Positions 7,829 through 17,422 of a stretch of DNA of 64,000 nt are shown here, piece by piece; position 1 is the first letter of the stretch; each line of letters opens with the position of its first letter. The DNA comes from Sinorhizobium fredii NGR234 (GTDB lineage: Bacteria > Pseudomonadota > Alphaproteobacteria > Rhizobiales > Rhizobiaceae): NCBI RefSeq assembly GCF_000018545.1, contig NC_012586.1, positions 2,356,001 through 2,420,000 on the forward strand, given 5' to 3'. Both the position numbers and the translations under genes were made by a program. A model generated the notes under the pieces. That model did no database searches and was not told the origin of the DNA. It saw only the letters and a list, made by a program, of their open reading frames with translations.

Positions 7829-8659
7829 GTGAGCGGCGTGGACTTCATCTCCGCCACATCCTCGCTGTTCGATGTCATCTATCCGGTGCTCGCCGGCACG
7901 GCGATCGCCATGGCCCGGGCGCTTGGCATGATCGTCATCACCCCCGCCTTCGTCCGGCTCGGGCTGACCGGACTGATCCGCTCAGGCGTGGCAATCGCCA
8001 TTGCCCTGCCGCTGATACCGGGTTTCACGACGACAATCATGAACGGAGCGAACCTCTCGACCCTGATGGTGACCGGCCTGATCCTCAAGGAAATCATTCT
8101 CGGGGTCATCATCGGCGTGATGTTCGGCATTCCCTTCTGGGCCGCCGAAGTCGCCGGCGACCTCGTCGACCTGCAGCGCGGCTCGACATCGGCGCAACTC
8201 GTCGACCCGCTGCAGGCGACGGAAACCAGCATCGCCGGAACCTTCTTCGTCCTGGCGCTGGTCGCCCTGTTCTTCAAGTCGGGCGGCTTCTCCCTGCTCG
8301 CCGACACCTATTACAGAAGCTATGAGATCTGGCCGGTCACCAGCTTTTCGCCGGCTCTCGGTTCCGGCGCGGCCGAGGCCGTGCTCGCCATTCTCGACCG
8401 GGTCATGCAGATCGGCGTTCTGCTGATCGCGCCGATCGTGCTCGCCCTGCTCATCGCCGACCTGATGCTTGCCTACCTGTCGCGCATGTCGCCGCAGCTG
8501 CATGTCTTCGACCTGTCGCTGGCGATCAAGAACCTGCTCTTCGCCATTCTGATCGTTCTCTATCTCAACTACCTCCTGCAATACATGGTTGCGGAATTCG
8601 CCATCCTGAAAGAGGCGCCGGCGATGCTGCGCGGCCTTCTCGGGACGACGCCTCGATAA
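7829..8659 (+). CDS. rhcT: T3SS export gate protein RhcT (SctT)
   Basis: The 276-aa protein of the FliR/SctT family starts with GTG immediately after the rhcS stop. It has several hydrophobic helices and family segments GVMFGIPFWAAEVAGDLVDL and RGSTSAQLVDPLQATETSIA. In most rhizobial T3SS operons rhcU follows rhcT; here it does not, and the next gene is a large LysM protein 186 bases away. rhcU and rhcV must therefore be elsewhere, probably upstream of the window. Confidence 0.95.
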   Translation: MSGVDFISATSSLFDVIYPVLAGTAIAMARALGMIVITPAFVRLGLTGLIRSGVAIAIALPLIPGFTTTIMNGANLSTLMVTGLILKEIILGVIIGVMFGIPFWAAEVAGDLVDLQRGSTSAQLVDPLQATETSIAGTFFVLALVALFFKSGGFSLLADTYYRSYEIWPVTSFSPALGSGAAEAVLAILDRVMQIGVLLIAPIVLALLIADLMLAYLSRMSPQLHVFDLSLAIKNLLFAILIVLYLNYLLQYMVAEFAILKEAPAMLRGLLGTTPR

Positions 8660-8845
8660 GCCTTCGCGCCGCCTCAAGAAATCCAGCCCCTGTCATCAAA
8701 CCATTAAGCAGGCCCGCCATAGTGGCCCGCACGGCTTGCGTGCACCCGACCAGTGTCTTGATTTCAGAGACCATTCTTCACTTCCCACGCTATTTCGCCG
8801 GGATGTGCACCCCGCGTGCCGCACTGAGCCAAGGAGACCCCGCCC

Positions 8846-11800
8846 ATGTCCTATCGCATCGATATCGACGGCAAGAACCGCTACGACGCCGAGGGCGGCC
8901 GCGCAACCTCCGTTTCCCAAGAGCAGCGGCGCTTCTTCATCGAGCAAATCAACAAGGCCGTGCGCGAGCGGGCGGAGGCGGGTGGGCCGAAGGCGATCGA
9001 CCCTCTCACGGAAAAAGCGATCGTCGTCGAGAAAGGCGACAGTCTCTCGGAGATCGCTGAGCAGAACCATGTCAGCCTCGACGATCTCATGGCCGCCAGC
9101 CGCATCAAACTGACGGAGAGCACGGCGGCGATCGACCCGAACGACGTGGTGATCGTGCCGCTCGCCTCGCCCGAGCTCGTCGCGCACGGCCCCGTGGACG
9201 GCAAAGGCGTGCCCAGGGGCGAGGCCGCCTTCATCGATGATCTCTATGGCCGCGGCAACAAGCTCGCCTATGCCGACGACCCGGCAAAAATCGACTATGG
9301 GGCCGAAGGCAAGGACATGCAGCGTGACGTCGGAGCCTATCTCGACAACCTCCCGAAGGCGGAACGACAGGCCGCAGCCCTCCGGCTGATCGACAGCGAC
9401 TGGCTGGATGCCGGCCCGGCCGGCAACGCCGTCAAGGCAGCGATCGAGGCGCGCAGCCTGAAAACGGACGGGGAAGCGGTCATGGCGGACGAGATCTACG
9501 ATCGCGGCAATCGGGTCCAGTATTCCGACGATCCGAAGATCGACTATCAGGCGGAGACCGGCGAGATCGCCAAGGACCTCAAGACCTATATCGAGACACT
9601 GCCGGTGAAGGAGCGGTCCGCGACGCTGCAGCGCCTTTACGACCGCGACTGGACGGATGCGGCGCCCGCCCGGGCGGCGATCGAAGACACGGCGAAAACG
9701 CTGAATGTCGGCTTGCGCGCGTCGACGCATGCCGGCGCCGGCATCGAAGACAAGGCACGCGCTATCATCGACGCCGCGAACGCTGCCGGCGGGCCGGACG
9801 AGGCGTTCCGCAAGCTTTCCTCGGCCTTCAGCTCGGCGACGCCCGAGGTGCAGCGCGTCCTGCTGCGCTCCGAGGATGCGGGTGCCCTGATCGACCGGAC
9901 GGCGAACTGGGCGGCGAAGCCGCTCGCCGATTATCGGCCGGAACAGGCTTCGAGCGACCAGGGCGATGCCGCGACGACGATGAGCAATCTCGAACGGCTG
10001 ACCGCCGGCGCCGATCCGCGGCTCGCCGTGGACCTCGTCTCCTCCGCCATGCCGGTGATCGAAGCGGCAGACATCAGGAAGCAGGAAAAGATCGGCGGCG
10101 AGCTGATCGGCATGAACGGCCAGGCGAACATGATGACGATCATCGACCGCATTGCCGGTACCCCGGGTGCCGATCGGATCGTCGAGCGCTTTGCCGAGCT
10201 CGGCGGCTACCACCCGAACTCCATCCCTGTGGCGATCGGCAATGGCGCCCGCCTCGACTATCCGATCGCCGTCGCGGCGAAGAGTGCGGCGGCCTCGCCC
10301 GATTTCGTCGTCCAGAACATCGTTCCAAACGTCAAGCAATATGCCGCAAGCAATGTCAACCAGGACGTCATCGCCTATTCGGCGCATATGCAGGAGCTGC
10401 AGTGGCTGGTCTCAAACCACGGCAGGACCATGACCGCCGAACAACTCACCAAGGCGATCGAAGACTACAGGAAGGAAAAGGGTCCCGACTGGGCTGCAAC
10501 GGAGCAGCGCCTTGAAGACAGCATCGCGGCCAGCGGCGAAAAATTGCTGCGGCAGCTGACGGCGCTCGGCAACCTGCCGCCGGAACTGGCGTCGCAGCAG
10601 CAAGCCGTCAACGACGAGATCGGCAAGATCCTCTCCGATGAAAAGACCGCAATGGCCGTCGAGATCGCCATGAAGAAAAACCCGGCACTGCTCGACAGTC
10701 CGGCGGTGCTGAAGCTGATGGGTTACCAGGCTCGCCTGACCGATCGCGGCCGCAAGCTCGCCGAAGAGGCGACGACCCAGATCATCCGCCACAAGGTCCT
10801 GCCGTCCTTCACGGAACTGCAATCCGGCGGTCCCGGGGCGCTTGCCAAGACCAAGGCCGGCCTGGAGGAGCTGAAAGACGGCAAGCTGTCGCAAATGCTC
10901 GGCATTCCCAAGGCCGACATGGATCGGGCGATCGACGCGGTCGGCAAGTCCCTGCCCCAGCCGGGCGAGACGCTCGAGCAATCCCGGGCGAAGATGGCCA
11001 CCCTCAACGACGAGCTGAACGATCTCAAAGGCTCGGGCGGTGTCCGGTCCTTTGCCAACACCACCGGCCCCGGCCAGATGCTGCGCCTCGTCGGCCTGGC
11101 GGCGACGGGGGCGAGCGTCGCCAATTCCGCGACCATGGCGCAGAACAACCCGACGCTCAGAAACAATCTGAAAGTGGTGATCGATGCGGTCGGGCTCGGC
11201 CAGCGCACGGTCGAGATCCTCGGTGGAATGGACCACCTCAACGCCGACTCCGCCGCCGTCAAGCATTTCGGCAGCAGCAGCCGGCCGGCGGTCAAGTTTC
11301 TCGGGGCGCTGAGCGGCGGCTTCGACGCCTGGGTCGCCTTCGACTATTTCAAGGCCGGCGACCCGCTGATGGGCAGCCTTTCGGCCGCCGCGGCGGGCGG
11401 AACGATCATGGCGGCGCTCGGCACCGGCACGATGTTCGGTCCTGCCGGGTTGGTCATCGTCGGCGCCGCGGTGATCGGCCAGATGATCGTCGCCGACACG
11501 CGCGATTCGAACAAATACATGACCGACACCTCGAAGCGTTTCCTCGCCCATTCCGACCTCAGCGAAACCGCCGCCGGCGTCCTCGTCGACCAGAGCGGCG
11601 AGGGTCATAGTCCGGTGCCGCTCCTCGCCAGATACGCGGAACTGAAGGGCTATCGTCTCGACCAGCCGGCCGACCGCCAGCGCTTCATCGACTGGCTGAA
11701 CGGCATTCCGAAGGACAAGCTGGAGACGCTGCGCGACAATCTGCACCACACGCTCGACCGGTTCGGCGGCGACCCATCGAAACTGACCGCAAGCGCCGAT

Positions 11801-11965
11801 ACCGATTCGCGCTACACGGACCCTCGGCAGCTGAACGAAGGCTATGTGAGCGGCGAAGTTTATGTGCCAAGCCTCGCGGCCGAGATCAGGGCGGGCGATG
11901 GCACTCCCTCCTCCGCCAAGCAGATCGACGTCACGCTCTCCGAGCTCGGCATCCCGGTCGCCTGA
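8846..11965 (+). CDS. Large LysM-containing protein, candidate T3SS-secreted protein
   Basis: The 1039-aa protein has AAGGAG before its ATG and no signal peptide. A LysM-like domain is at about 58-106 (KGDSLSEIAEQNHVSLDDLM). Two related 70-residue units follow, at about 131-201 and 215-281 (DLYGRGNKLAYADDPAKIDY versus EIYDRGNRVQYSDDPKIDYQ). A long helical middle comes next. A hydrophobic Gly/Ala-rich segment lies near the C terminus (from LSAAAAGGTIMAALGTGTMF to VIVGAAVIGQMIVA). Its last 150 residues resemble the end of the 1196-aa protein at 13718-17308. The lack of a Sec signal, the location directly after rhcT and the membrane-active C-terminal region suggest a T3SS translocator or effector (HrpK-like class), but no family is certain. 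A cytoplasmic role cannot be ruled out. Confidence 0.85.
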   Translation: MSYRIDIDGKNRYDAEGGRATSVSQEQRRFFIEQINKAVRERAEAGGPKAIDPLTEKAIVVEKGDSLSEIAEQNHVSLDDLMAASRIKLTESTAAIDPNDVVIVPLASPELVAHGPVDGKGVPRGEAAFIDDLYGRGNKLAYADDPAKIDYGAEGKDMQRDVGAYLDNLPKAERQAAALRLIDSDWLDAGPAGNAVKAAIEARSLKTDGEAVMADEIYDRGNRVQYSDDPKIDYQAETGEIAKDLKTYIETLPVKERSATLQRLYDRDWTDAAPARAAIEDTAKTLNVGLRASTHAGAGIEDKARAIIDAANAAGGPDEAFRKLSSAFSSATPEVQRVLLRSEDAGALIDRTANWAAKPLADYRPEQASSDQGDAATTMSNLERLTAGADPRLAVDLVSSAMPVIEAADIRKQEKIGGELIGMNGQANMMTIIDRIAGTPGADRIVERFAELGGYHPNSIPVAIGNGARLDYPIAVAAKSAAASPDFVVQNIVPNVKQYAASNVNQDVIAYSAHMQELQWLVSNHGRTMTAEQLTKAIEDYRKEKGPDWAATEQRLEDSIAASGEKLLRQLTALGNLPPELASQQQAVNDEIGKILSDEKTAMAVEIAMKKNPALLDSPAVLKLMGYQARLTDRGRKLAEEATTQIIRHKVLPSFTELQSGGPGALAKTKAGLEELKDGKLSQMLGIPKADMDRAIDAVGKSLPQPGETLEQSRAKMATLNDELNDLKGSGGVRSFANTTGPGQMLRLVGLAATGASVANSATMAQNNPTLRNNLKVVIDAVGLGQRTVEILGGMDHLNADSAAVKHFGSSSRPAVKFLGALSGGFDAWVAFDYFKAGDPLMGSLSAAAAGGTIMAALGTGTMFGPAGLVIVGAAVIGQMIVADTRDSNKYMTDTSKRFLAHSDLSETAAGVLVDQSGEGHSPVPLLARYAELKGYRLDQPADRQRFIDWLNGIPKDKLETLRDNLHHTLDRFGGDPSKLTASADTDSRYTDPRQLNEGYVSGEVYVPSLAAEIRAGDGTPSSAKQIDVTLSELGIPVA
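9236..9688 (+). repeat. Two-unit tandem repeat inside the LysM protein gene
   Basis: The codons for residues 131-201 and 215-281 encode two diverged copies with a period of about 84 residues. Both begin with an (E/D)xIY or DLYGRGN-like start, continue with a Y(A/S)DDPxKIDY core, then a (Y/T)xE/DxLPxxER segment and a DWxDA(G/A)PA end. At DNA level the copies are diverged, so the duplication is old or the protein sequence is under selection. Confidence 0.7.
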
Positions 11966-11972
11966 CGCGCGC

Positions 11973-12002
11973 GACGCCGCCCGGGAGGAGCCGAGCGGCG
12001 TC
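11973..12002. terminator. Stem-loop between convergent genes
   Basis: Eight-base arms GACGCCGC (11973-11980) and GCGGCGTC (11995-12002) form a hairpin in the 62 bases between the stop of the LysM gene and the stop of ansP, which converge here. There is no T-run on either side, so it is a plausible but weak bidirectional terminator. Confidence 0.4.
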
Positions 12003-12027
12003 TCGATTGCCGACCAAGGTGTTTCGA

Positions 12028-13509
12028 CTACTGGCTTTGCTGGGCCAGCACGATGTCCGGCTGCGTTGCCGGCGTCTCCGTCTGCCGATGCTTGCTCACC
12101 CGGTTCCAGCCTCCCCAGAGAGCCAGCGCGACGACCGGGATCGAGGCGACGGTATAGGTGCCGTTCGGATAGTCGAGCGCCATCAGCACCAGGACGCCGA
12201 AAAGGAATGCGAGCGTCAGCCACGAGGTGACCGGCGCGCCCGGCATCTTGAACGACACGTCCTCGACTTCACCGCGGGCAACGGCGCGGCGGAAGGCCAT
12301 CTGGCAGACGACGATGAAGCCCCAGGTGCTCAGGATCCCGAGCGAGGCGACATTGAGGACGATCTCGAAGACATGCGACGGGACGAGATAGTTGAGCAGG
12401 ACGCCGAAGACGTAGACGGCGAGCGTCACCAGGATGCCGACATGCGGCACCGCCTGCGCATTCATCCTTGCAAGCGACGCCGGAGCGGAGCCGCCCTGCG
12501 CCAGCGAACGCAGGACGCGGCCCGTGGAATAGAGACCGGAGTTCAAACTCGACAGCGCGGCGGTCAGCACGACGACGTTCATCACCGTACCGATGGCGGG
12601 AATGCCGAGGGCGCCGAAGAAGGTCACGAACGGGCTTTCGCCGGCCTTGTAAGCGGTCCAGGGCAACAGGCAGACGAGCAGCACGACCGAGCCGACATAG
12701 AAGAGCGCGATGCGCCAGATCACGCTGTTGATGGCGCGCGGCAGGATGGTCTTGGCGTCCGAGCACTCCCCGGCCGCCGTGCCGACCAGTTCGACGCCGG
12801 CGAAGGCGAAGACGACGCCCTGCACGAGCACCAATGCCGGAAGCAGGCCGTTCGGGAAGAGGCCGCCATTCTCGCCGATCAGATGCAGGCCCGCGGCGCC
12901 GCCGGCGACCTCCATGCCGGTTCCGAGGAAAAACGTACCGACGGCAAGGAAGATCAGGATCGCCCCCACCTTGATGAGCGCGAACCAGAACTCCATCTCG
13001 GCGAACCACTTGACCCCGACGAGGTTCATCGAACCGACGATCAGCAGCGCGCCCAGCGCCGAAACCCATTGCGGCAGGTCGGCAAAGACATCCCAATAGT
13101 GCATGTAGAGGGCGACGGCGGTGATATCGACGATGCCGGTCATCGCCCAGTTGAGGAAATACATCCAGCCGGCCACGAAGGAAGCCTTCTCGCCGAGGAA
13201 CTCACGGGCATAGGAGACGAAGCTGCCGCTGCTCGGCCGATGCAGCACCAGTTCGCCGAGGGCGCGCAGGATCAGAAAGGAAAAGAACCCGCAGACGAGA
13301 TAGACGATCGCCAGCGACGGGCCGGCGGCCTGCAGCCGGGCGCCGGCGCCGAGAAACAGCCCCGTACCGATCGCTCCGCCGATCGCGATCATCTGCACCT
13401 GGCGGTTGCCGAGCGCCTTGTGATAATCGGCCTCGTGGGACTCCAGCCAGCTTCTCTTGTCGAAGACGGCGGTTGCATCCTCCGGTCGCGGCTTTTGCAT
13501 AACAGTCAT
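12028..13509 (-). CDS. ansP: L-asparagine permease AnsP (APC family)
   Basis: The 493-aa protein has about 12 membrane segments. The start is ATG 13509, which has AGGAGG upstream; longer readings extend into non-coding sequence. Conserved stretches are close to enterobacterial AnsP throughout, including NRQVQMIAIGGAIGTGLFLG, LHRPSSGSFVSYAREFLGEK, WAMTGIVDITAVALYMHYWD and VGVKWFAEMEFWFALIKVGA. It is expected to take up L-asparagine, a main nitrogen compound in legume hosts, by proton symport. It sits alone between two large unassigned genes on opposite strands, so it interrupts the putative T3SS-substrate region and has no obvious partner. Confidence 0.93.
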   Translation of the reverse strand: MTVMQKPRPEDATAVFDKRSWLESHEADYHKALGNRQVQMIAIGGAIGTGLFLGAGARLQAAGPSLAIVYLVCGFFSFLILRALGELVLHRPSSGSFVSYAREFLGEKASFVAGWMYFLNWAMTGIVDITAVALYMHYWDVFADLPQWVSALGALLIVGSMNLVGVKWFAEMEFWFALIKVGAILIFLAVGTFFLGTGMEVAGGAAGLHLIGENGGLFPNGLLPALVLVQGVVFAFAGVELVGTAAGECSDAKTILPRAINSVIWRIALFYVGSVVLLVCLLPWTAYKAGESPFVTFFGALGIPAIGTVMNVVVLTAALSSLNSGLYSTGRVLRSLAQGGSAPASLARMNAQAVPHVGILVTLAVYVFGVLLNYLVPSHVFEIVLNVASLGILSTWGFIVVCQMAFRRAVARGEVEDVSFKMPGAPVTSWLTLAFLFGVLVLMALDYPNGTYTVASIPVVALALWGGWNRVSKHRQTETPATQPDIVLAQQSQ

Positions 13510-13717
13510 CAGAACTCTTTCCTCCTTCTGGTAATTGGCCGGGCAGCCTGTCGACCGCCGCTTCCAGCGCGACAGACAGGCGACTCCGAGAGGCACCGCT
13601 GGATGGAGCGGTGCGTGGGTCGTCCCGGTCTTTGTTGATCTCAGTTCGGCAGCGGCGTTCGATCGAAAGCCGGCGGCGCCCATTGGCACGAGCCGATGGG
13701 CGCATCAGGGGTCATCC

Positions 13718-16700
13718 TTATTCGAGGTAGCCCTTTCTTCTGAGCCACGCCTTCAGCCCCTCGGTGCTGCGCGGCTCCACATACGAGGCATGGGCATTTT
13801 CATGCATCAGCGTCCCGTCCGAGGGGCGATACCACAACGGATCGTCGCTCGGCAGCATCGCATCCTCCGCCGAAATCTTCTTCTGCGGCATCCACCACTG
13901 GCTGCCGTCCCAATACATGGTCGTTGCGGAGTCCTCGTAGCGCTTGCGCTCGGTGTTGTATTTCACTGTCGGGTAGCCCGACAGATCCGCCTTTGCCGGA
14001 TCGGTCGGCAGCTTGAGGTATTTCAGGTCGTCCTGAGTTTCGGGCAGCTTCTTGTCATCGTCCGTCGTCATGTCGCGAATGGTCTCGGAGAGTTCGGTGG
14101 CCTGCTCCGGCGTCATGCGATTGAAGAGCTGTCCGAGACGCGCCCGCGTATAACCCTCGGCTCCATAGGTCCCGGTCAGGACAGCGTCGGCGCTGCGGGT
14201 CCCCTTGTCCCCGCCCATCAGATGTTCGTCGCCGGGGAACACCGTCTGCAGGATGCCCATGACGCCTTCGTCGAGAAGATCGTTATGCTCCGCCAGGGCC
14301 TCGGCGACCTTGCGGTCCTTCACGCCGAACATCACCTGGATCGCATCCGCATCGGCCTTGTCGTAGGTGTGGGCGGCGTTGTAGGCGCTCCGCCCCTGGA
14401 CGATGCCGGCGCCGGCGAGTTGCAGCACCGCCGCGACGCCCGAGACCTTCAACGGGCCGAGGCGGTTCATGAGTCGAACCAGGCCATTGTTCGCCGCCTT
14501 CGCTTCGAGCGCACCCGCGCCACCCGCCGCCGTGAACATCGCATCGCTGACGGTTGCGATGCCGTAGCCGGTTGCCTTGACGCCGTCGGCCTTGTCTCCG
14601 ACGATCCAGCCTGTGCCCTGCATGATAGCATTGCTGAGATCGGCTCCGACATAGAGGGCGTCGATGCCTCCGCCGCGAAGGAAGTGCCCCGAGTTCAGCG
14701 CTCCGCTCCAGGCCTTCTTCTGGCTTGCCGAGAGGCTGCTGCTGTTGTTGACACGCTCCTTGAGCGCATCGATCTTCGCTTCCGCCGTCGTCGGTCCTTT
14801 AGAACCGTGGCCAAGGAGTATGTCGGCGGGTAGCGGCTTCAGTGCGCCCTTGGCCGCCGATACCAGCATCATGGTGTGCGGCAGGTAATAGACCATGTCG
14901 TCGCCGGTCGTGCCGAGCGCGTCGAGGTTGCGACCGAACAGAACCGCGCTGCCGGCACCGGAAAGCCGCTCGACGGCAGTAGTGCCAAACTTGAGCCCTT
15001 TCATCTGCTGCATCTGCGTTCTTTCGGCATCGGTCGGCTGCACCCGTCCAGCGACAATGTCCTTGAGGCGTCCCTCGCCGATCTTGTCCGTCACGTCCTT
15101 GATATATTTGTTGAGTTCCGGAAATTTGCTGTCGGCCTTCCCGCCGATGTACTTGATGACGGTATCGAGCTCTGCCTTGCTCAGTCCGGCCCCGCCGTTC
15201 ACGAAGGCCGACTGGATGCGGTTCTCCGCAAGCGCCGTATGGATATCGCCGACACGGCCCTTGAGGGTTTCGGTGACGGCGAAGGTGGCGAGCGCCCGCG
15301 CCGAGCGCTCGACCCAGATGGTGCCGGTAGCATTCGAATCGGTGCCTTTCTCCACATTGGCGTAGGGATCCGGACCCTCGTTCTTCGGCATGTCCGGCAG
15401 ACCCTTCATCGCCTCGCTGATCGACTTCGACTTCGTCAGCATGATGCCGGTGCCGAACAGCGAGGGTATCGGCGCTTCCGTATTGAGGCCGTCGACCTTG
15501 CTCAGCGGCTTCTCGTAGATCTTGAGGGCGAGATCGATGCTGTCCTGCTGCTCCCAGAGCTGCTGGCGGACCTCGCCCTCCTTCACCAGGTCCTTGGATT
15601 TCTGCTTGTTCTCGGGGCTGAGATTGTCAATCGCCTCCATGTCGCGGGCCAGCTGCGTGGCGCCGGACACCGTGTTATTGGGCTTGGCGCCGTTCCAGCC
15701 GGACAGGCCATGATAGAGCTCGTTGTAGAGCGTCGTGATCTTCTCGTCCTGGACCTTCGAGACATTGCCGAAATTCTCGATGCTGCGGCGGATTGCCCAT
15801 TGGGCGTCGGAGTTCTGCTCGAGATAGTCGTTGTAGCCAAGCTCGCTCTTGCCCTTCAGCTCATCGCTCTTCTGACTGCCGAGCTCGGCCGTGCGAGCCG
15901 CGATCGCGGTCAGCAGCGTCGTGCCGCCACCCTTCACGTCCTCGCTGCTCAAGATGCTGAAGATCCGCTGATGCGACAGCACGTTGTAGCCGGGCAGCTC
16001 GGTGTTCATCTTGTCGACGAGGCGATTGGCGATGTGGTCGACGATCTCCTTGCCCGCACCGGCTTTCTTGCCGTCGCCATAAAGAATGTTCTGCGAGGCG
16101 ACGGCGAGATCCTGCAGCGCCTTGATCTTCGCCTTCGTATCGCCGTCGCTTCCCGAAGCGGCGATGCCGTCGATCGACTGGTCGATCATCTTGCGGACCC
16201 GGGGATCCGAAGCGATCAGCGAGCCGCTCGATTGATCGAGCAGTTTCTTGATGTCTCCCGTCGCCTTGCCGGAAGTGTCGAAACTCGGAAGCGCATGGGC
16301 GAGATCCGTCTTCTCGCTGAGCTTGGCGAGGAATTTCTCGGCGCCCTCGACGCCGCCCTTTCCATAGGCGCTCTCGAGATCGCGGACGTGGCGATCGACG
16401 CGTACCTCCTGCAAGGCGTCCTTGATCCCTGCCTTCAAGGCGGCGCCGTATTTCTCCGGGTCCCCCGCGGTGTAGCCCGCATAGATCGAGGCGCGGTTCG
16501 TCAGCGCGGTGACCTGCGCGCCCTCCTCGCTGCCGGCGGCAAGTGCAACGTCGACGAGCTGCTTCTTGGTCTCCTTGGTGACCGCGTCATAGTCCTTCTT
16601 GTCGCCGAGGCTGGCGATGCGTCCGAGCTGATCGTCGGTCTTGCCGTCGGCCTTCCATTCCTTCTCCTTCATGTCGCGCACCTGATTGAGCGCCTCCATG

Positions 16701-17308
16701 AAGACCCGATCGCCGGGTGCCCGCGCGGCGATCGGGCGGATGAGATCGCTCACCTCGCCCGCATCGAGCTTCTTGTCGTCGTTCTTGTCGGCGCCGAATT
16801 TCGGCGTACCGAGGCTTTTTGAGGCGAGATCAACCTCGTCGGCAATGGCGACGACGAGATCGTCCTTTGCCTTGTCACGTTCGGCTTCGGTCTTGCTCTT
16901 GTCGCTGGCCGTCCCGAGGGCCGTGCGCTGCTTTTCCAGCAGGTCCAGCCGTTCCGGACTCAGGACGAAGACGTCGTCCCCCTGCTCCAGCGCCTTGTCC
17001 GCCTCCTTCACCGCCGACGGCCTGTTGCCGAAAGTCTTTTGGTCGAGCTCCGGCGTCGCCGCCAATTGGTCGTTCAGCGCCTTGTTGTCCTTCGGGTCGA
17101 CACCAGCTTCCTCGTAGATCCGGAACGGCCAGAGGCCGGGCTCAACCTGGCGCTCGACGATACCGGACGGGCCGCCATTCCACGGCAAGGCCGGCGCGGG
17201 CTCGTTCTTCTTGCCGCTCTTCTGCGTCTGATCGATGATCGAGTCGAACGGCTTCGACGAATCTGGGCGTTCGGAACGGTTGCGTGCGAAGAAGTTGATC
17301 AAAGACAT
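13718..17308 (-). CDS. Very large protein with EF-hand-like loop, candidate T3SS translocator/effector
   Basis: The 1196-aa protein has no signal peptide. The first 50 residues are polar and rich in Ser, Lys and Pro, compatible with a type III signal. A canonical EF-hand-like loop lies at residues 174-185 (DKNDDKKLDAGE, acidic or Asn ligands at 1, 3, 5, 9 and 12). Most of the protein is helical and charged. A hydrophobic region late in the chain (from YGIATVSDAMFTAAGGAGAL to LKVSGVAAVLQLAGAGIVQG) is followed by a module (LAEHNDLLDEGVMGILQTVF; GYTRARLGQLFNRMTPEQAT) resembling the C terminus of the 1039-aa LysM protein. EF-hand plus hydrophobic segment recalls HrpK, a putative translocator of Pseudomonas syringae. 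This is an analogy, not a firm homology call. Confidence 0.85.
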   Translation of the reverse strand: MSLINFFARNRSERPDSSKPFDSIIDQTQKSGKKNEPAPALPWNGGPSGIVERQVEPGLWPFRIYEEAGVDPKDNKALNDQLAATPELDQKTFGNRPSAVKEADKALEQGDDVFVLSPERLDLLEKQRTALGTASDKSKTEAERDKAKDDLVVAIADEVDLASKSLGTPKFGADKNDDKKLDAGEVSDLIRPIAARAPGDRVFMEALNQVRDMKEKEWKADGKTDDQLGRIASLGDKKDYDAVTKETKKQLVDVALAAGSEEGAQVTALTNRASIYAGYTAGDPEKYGAALKAGIKDALQEVRVDRHVRDLESAYGKGGVEGAEKFLAKLSEKTDLAHALPSFDTSGKATGDIKKLLDQSSGSLIASDPRVRKMIDQSIDGIAASGSDGDTKAKIKALQDLAVASQNILYGDGKKAGAGKEIVDHIANRLVDKMNTELPGYNVLSHQRIFSILSSEDVKGGGTTLLTAIAARTAELGSQKSDELKGKSELGYNDYLEQNSDAQWAIRRSIENFGNVSKVQDEKITTLYNELYHGLSGWNGAKPNNTVSGATQLARDMEAIDNLSPENKQKSKDLVKEGEVRQQLWEQQDSIDLALKIYEKPLSKVDGLNTEAPIPSLFGTGIMLTKSKSISEAMKGLPDMPKNEGPDPYANVEKGTDSNATGTIWVERSARALATFAVTETLKGRVGDIHTALAENRIQSAFVNGGAGLSKAELDTVIKYIGGKADSKFPELNKYIKDVTDKIGEGRLKDIVAGRVQPTDAERTQMQQMKGLKFGTTAVERLSGAGSAVLFGRNLDALGTTGDDMVYYLPHTMMLVSAAKGALKPLPADILLGHGSKGPTTAEAKIDALKERVNNSSSLSASQKKAWSGALNSGHFLRGGGIDALYVGADLSNAIMQGTGWIVGDKADGVKATGYGIATVSDAMFTAAGGAGALEAKAANNGLVRLMNRLGPLKVSGVAAVLQLAGAGIVQGRSAYNAAHTYDKADADAIQVMFGVKDRKVAEALAEHNDLLDEGVMGILQTVFPGDEHLMGGDKGTRSADAVLTGTYGAEGYTRARLGQLFNRMTPEQATELSETIRDMTTDDDKKLPETQDDLKYLKLPTDPAKADLSGYPTVKYNTERKRYEDSATTMYWDGSQWWMPQKKISAEDAMLPSDDPLWYRPSDGTLMHENAHASYVEPRSTEGLKAWLRRKGYLE

Positions 17309-17422
17309 CGGCTATTCCCTGCTCCGTTTTTTTGAATTTCGGACCGGCACGATTGCCGCAGAATGCAATTCGCTCGGGCGGCGATGCGACCCTTCGCGCT
17401 TTTCAGAATCCGGGGATGCGTC

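Noticed and set aside
12007..13638. 543-aa open frame opposite ansP
   Set aside because: It is fully antisense to a well-conserved permease and its composition (His/Arg/Asp-rich) is typical of GC-rich shadow frames.
14876..16822. 648-aa open frame opposite the 1196-aa gene
   Set aside because: No ribosome site and Leu/Arg/Asp-rich shadow composition. The minus-strand gene has a proper start, and its EF-hand-like motif argues for the coding strand.
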